From assembly GCA_016844415.1 (NCBI GenBank), contig JAENIX010000073.1:1-5535 (forward strand): 5,535 nucleotides of DNA. The letters run 5' to 3'. The position numbers were made by a program, and so were the translations under genes. This stretch comes from Actinomycetota bacterium (GTDB taxonomy: Bacteria; Desulfobacterota; Deferrimicrobia; Deferrimicrobiales; Deferrimicrobiaceae). The notes under the pieces were generated by a model. It was not told the DNA's origin. It searched no databases and worked only from the letters and a program-made list of their open reading frames with translations. How positions within the stretch are numbered: position 1 is the stretch's first letter; each line of letters opens with the position of its first letter. Below are positions 5,015-5,535 of this stretch, one piece after another.

Positions 5015-5535
5015 ATGACGTTTTCAATCAAGGGGGACGGGTTGAAGCTTCCTGAGCTGAAAATCGGCAAGTTCACGGCGCGCATTCCGCTTGTCCAGGG
5101 GGGGATGTCCGTGCGTGTTTCCACATCTTCCCTCGCGTCGGCGGTTGCGGAATGCGGGGGGATCGGGACCATCGGAGGATCCGGCATTCCCATCGGGGAG
5201 CTGAAGGAGGACATCCGCAGGGCGAAGCAGATGACCAAGGGGATCGTGGCGGTCAACATCATGTTCGCCATCCGGGAGTTCATGGAGGCCGTGATGGCGT
5301 CGATCGACGCCGGCGTGGACATGATCGTGACCGGCGCCGGTTTCTCGCGGGACGTCTTCAAGATCGGAAAGGAGCACGGTGTCCCCATCGTTTCCATCGT
5401 CTCTTCACCCGAATTCGGCAAGCTTGCCGAGAGGAGCGGGGCCGACGCCATCGTGGTGGAGGCGAAGGAGGCGGGGGGCCATCTGGGCACCGACCGTCCC
5501 CTGCGGGAGCTGTTCCCGGAGGTCCGGAAGGTGGT
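5015..5535 (+). CDS. NPD-like flavoprotein: nitronate monooxygenase or FabK-like enoyl-ACP reductase (N-terminal 173 residues, cut by window edge)
   Basis: This is an FMN-binding TIM-barrel enzyme of the 2-nitropropane dioxygenase-like family. Members oxidise alkyl nitronates (nitronate monooxygenase) or, as FabK, reduce enoyl-ACP in fatty acid synthesis. I translated it from the ATG at 5015; the frame is open to the right edge. Visible motifs: IPLVQGGMSVRVS (24-36), the FMN-site opening of the family; ECGGIGTIGGSG (46-57); VAVNIMF (78-84); MIVTGAGF (103-110); and VVEAKEAGGHLG (147-158), with His156 in the position of the family's conserved catalytic or FMN-proximal histidine. It is cytoplasmic, with no signal peptide. 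Both FabK and nitronate monooxygenases share these blocks, and the missing C-terminal half would help to tell them apart. It is divergently transcribed from the PPC gene across a shared 191-bp region and has its own promoter and Shine-Dalgarno. Confidence 0.92.
   Translation, partial: MTFSIKGDGLKLPELKIGKFTARIPLVQGGMSVRVSTSSLASAVAECGGIGTIGGSGIPIGELKEDIRRAKQMTKGIVAVNIMFAIREFMEAVMASIDAGVDMIVTGAGFSRDVFKIGKEHGVPIVSIVSSPEFGKLAERSGADAIVVEAKEAGGHLGTDRPLRELFPEVRKV

Noticed and set aside
1..5535. Defence system, mobile element, CRISPR array or tRNA
   Set aside because: No transposase, integrase, nuclease or toxin-antitoxin genes, no regularly spaced repeats and no tRNA-like fold were found on either strand; the genes are metabolic or envelope genes.

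Overview
This is a GC-rich, densely packed bacterial chromosome segment. It carries six protein genes: five on the minus strand (one cut by the left window edge) and one on the plus strand (cut by the right edge). The lipoprotein with outer-membrane-type sorting residues indicates a Gram-negative (diderm) host. High GC, compact intergenic gaps and this mix of proteins would fit a deltaproteobacterial-type lineage (Desulfuromonadota or a relative), but that assignment is inference and weak. I see no tRNA, rRNA, CRISPR array, insertion sequence or phage gene.

Minus strand, read from right to left. At 4823-4386 is a stand-alone PPC/DUF296-domain protein. It overlaps by 8 bp an MBL-fold hydrolase of the YycJ/WalJ type (4393-3545, TTG start), so the two form a translationally overlapping pair. 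Next, 37 nt downstream, is a glycine-zipper lipoprotein (3507-2890). It has its own good Shine-Dalgarno sequence, a possible promoter -10 box that runs across the MBL stop codon, and a weak intrinsic terminator overlapping its own stop codon. After a 134-bp gap comes glgB (2755-539), a full-length glycogen branching enzyme with all three catalytic residues. It has a TATAAT box so close to the ATG that its mRNA may be leaderless. Only 15 bp after glgB starts an MFS exporter of the EntS/MFS_3 type (523 to beyond 1).

Plus strand. The start of an NPD-like flavoprotein (nitronate monooxygenase / FabK-like family) lies at 5015 and runs off the right edge. The 191-bp region between it and the PPC gene is the most structured DNA in the window. 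It holds two divergent TATAAT boxes that are arms of one 8-bp inverted repeat, a perfect hairpin near the predicted 5' end of the PPC transcript, and a roughly 100-nt leader with competing stem-loops ahead of the NPD-like gene.

Functionally the genes look like ordinary housekeeping and metabolic genes: carbon storage, envelope lipoprotein, efflux, and two small enzyme or regulator-like proteins. I find no evidence of a defence system or other novel multi-gene machine. The points worth checking are regulatory: the symmetric divergent promoter, the PPC 5' hairpin, the possibly leaderless glgB, and two long G tracts inside glgB.
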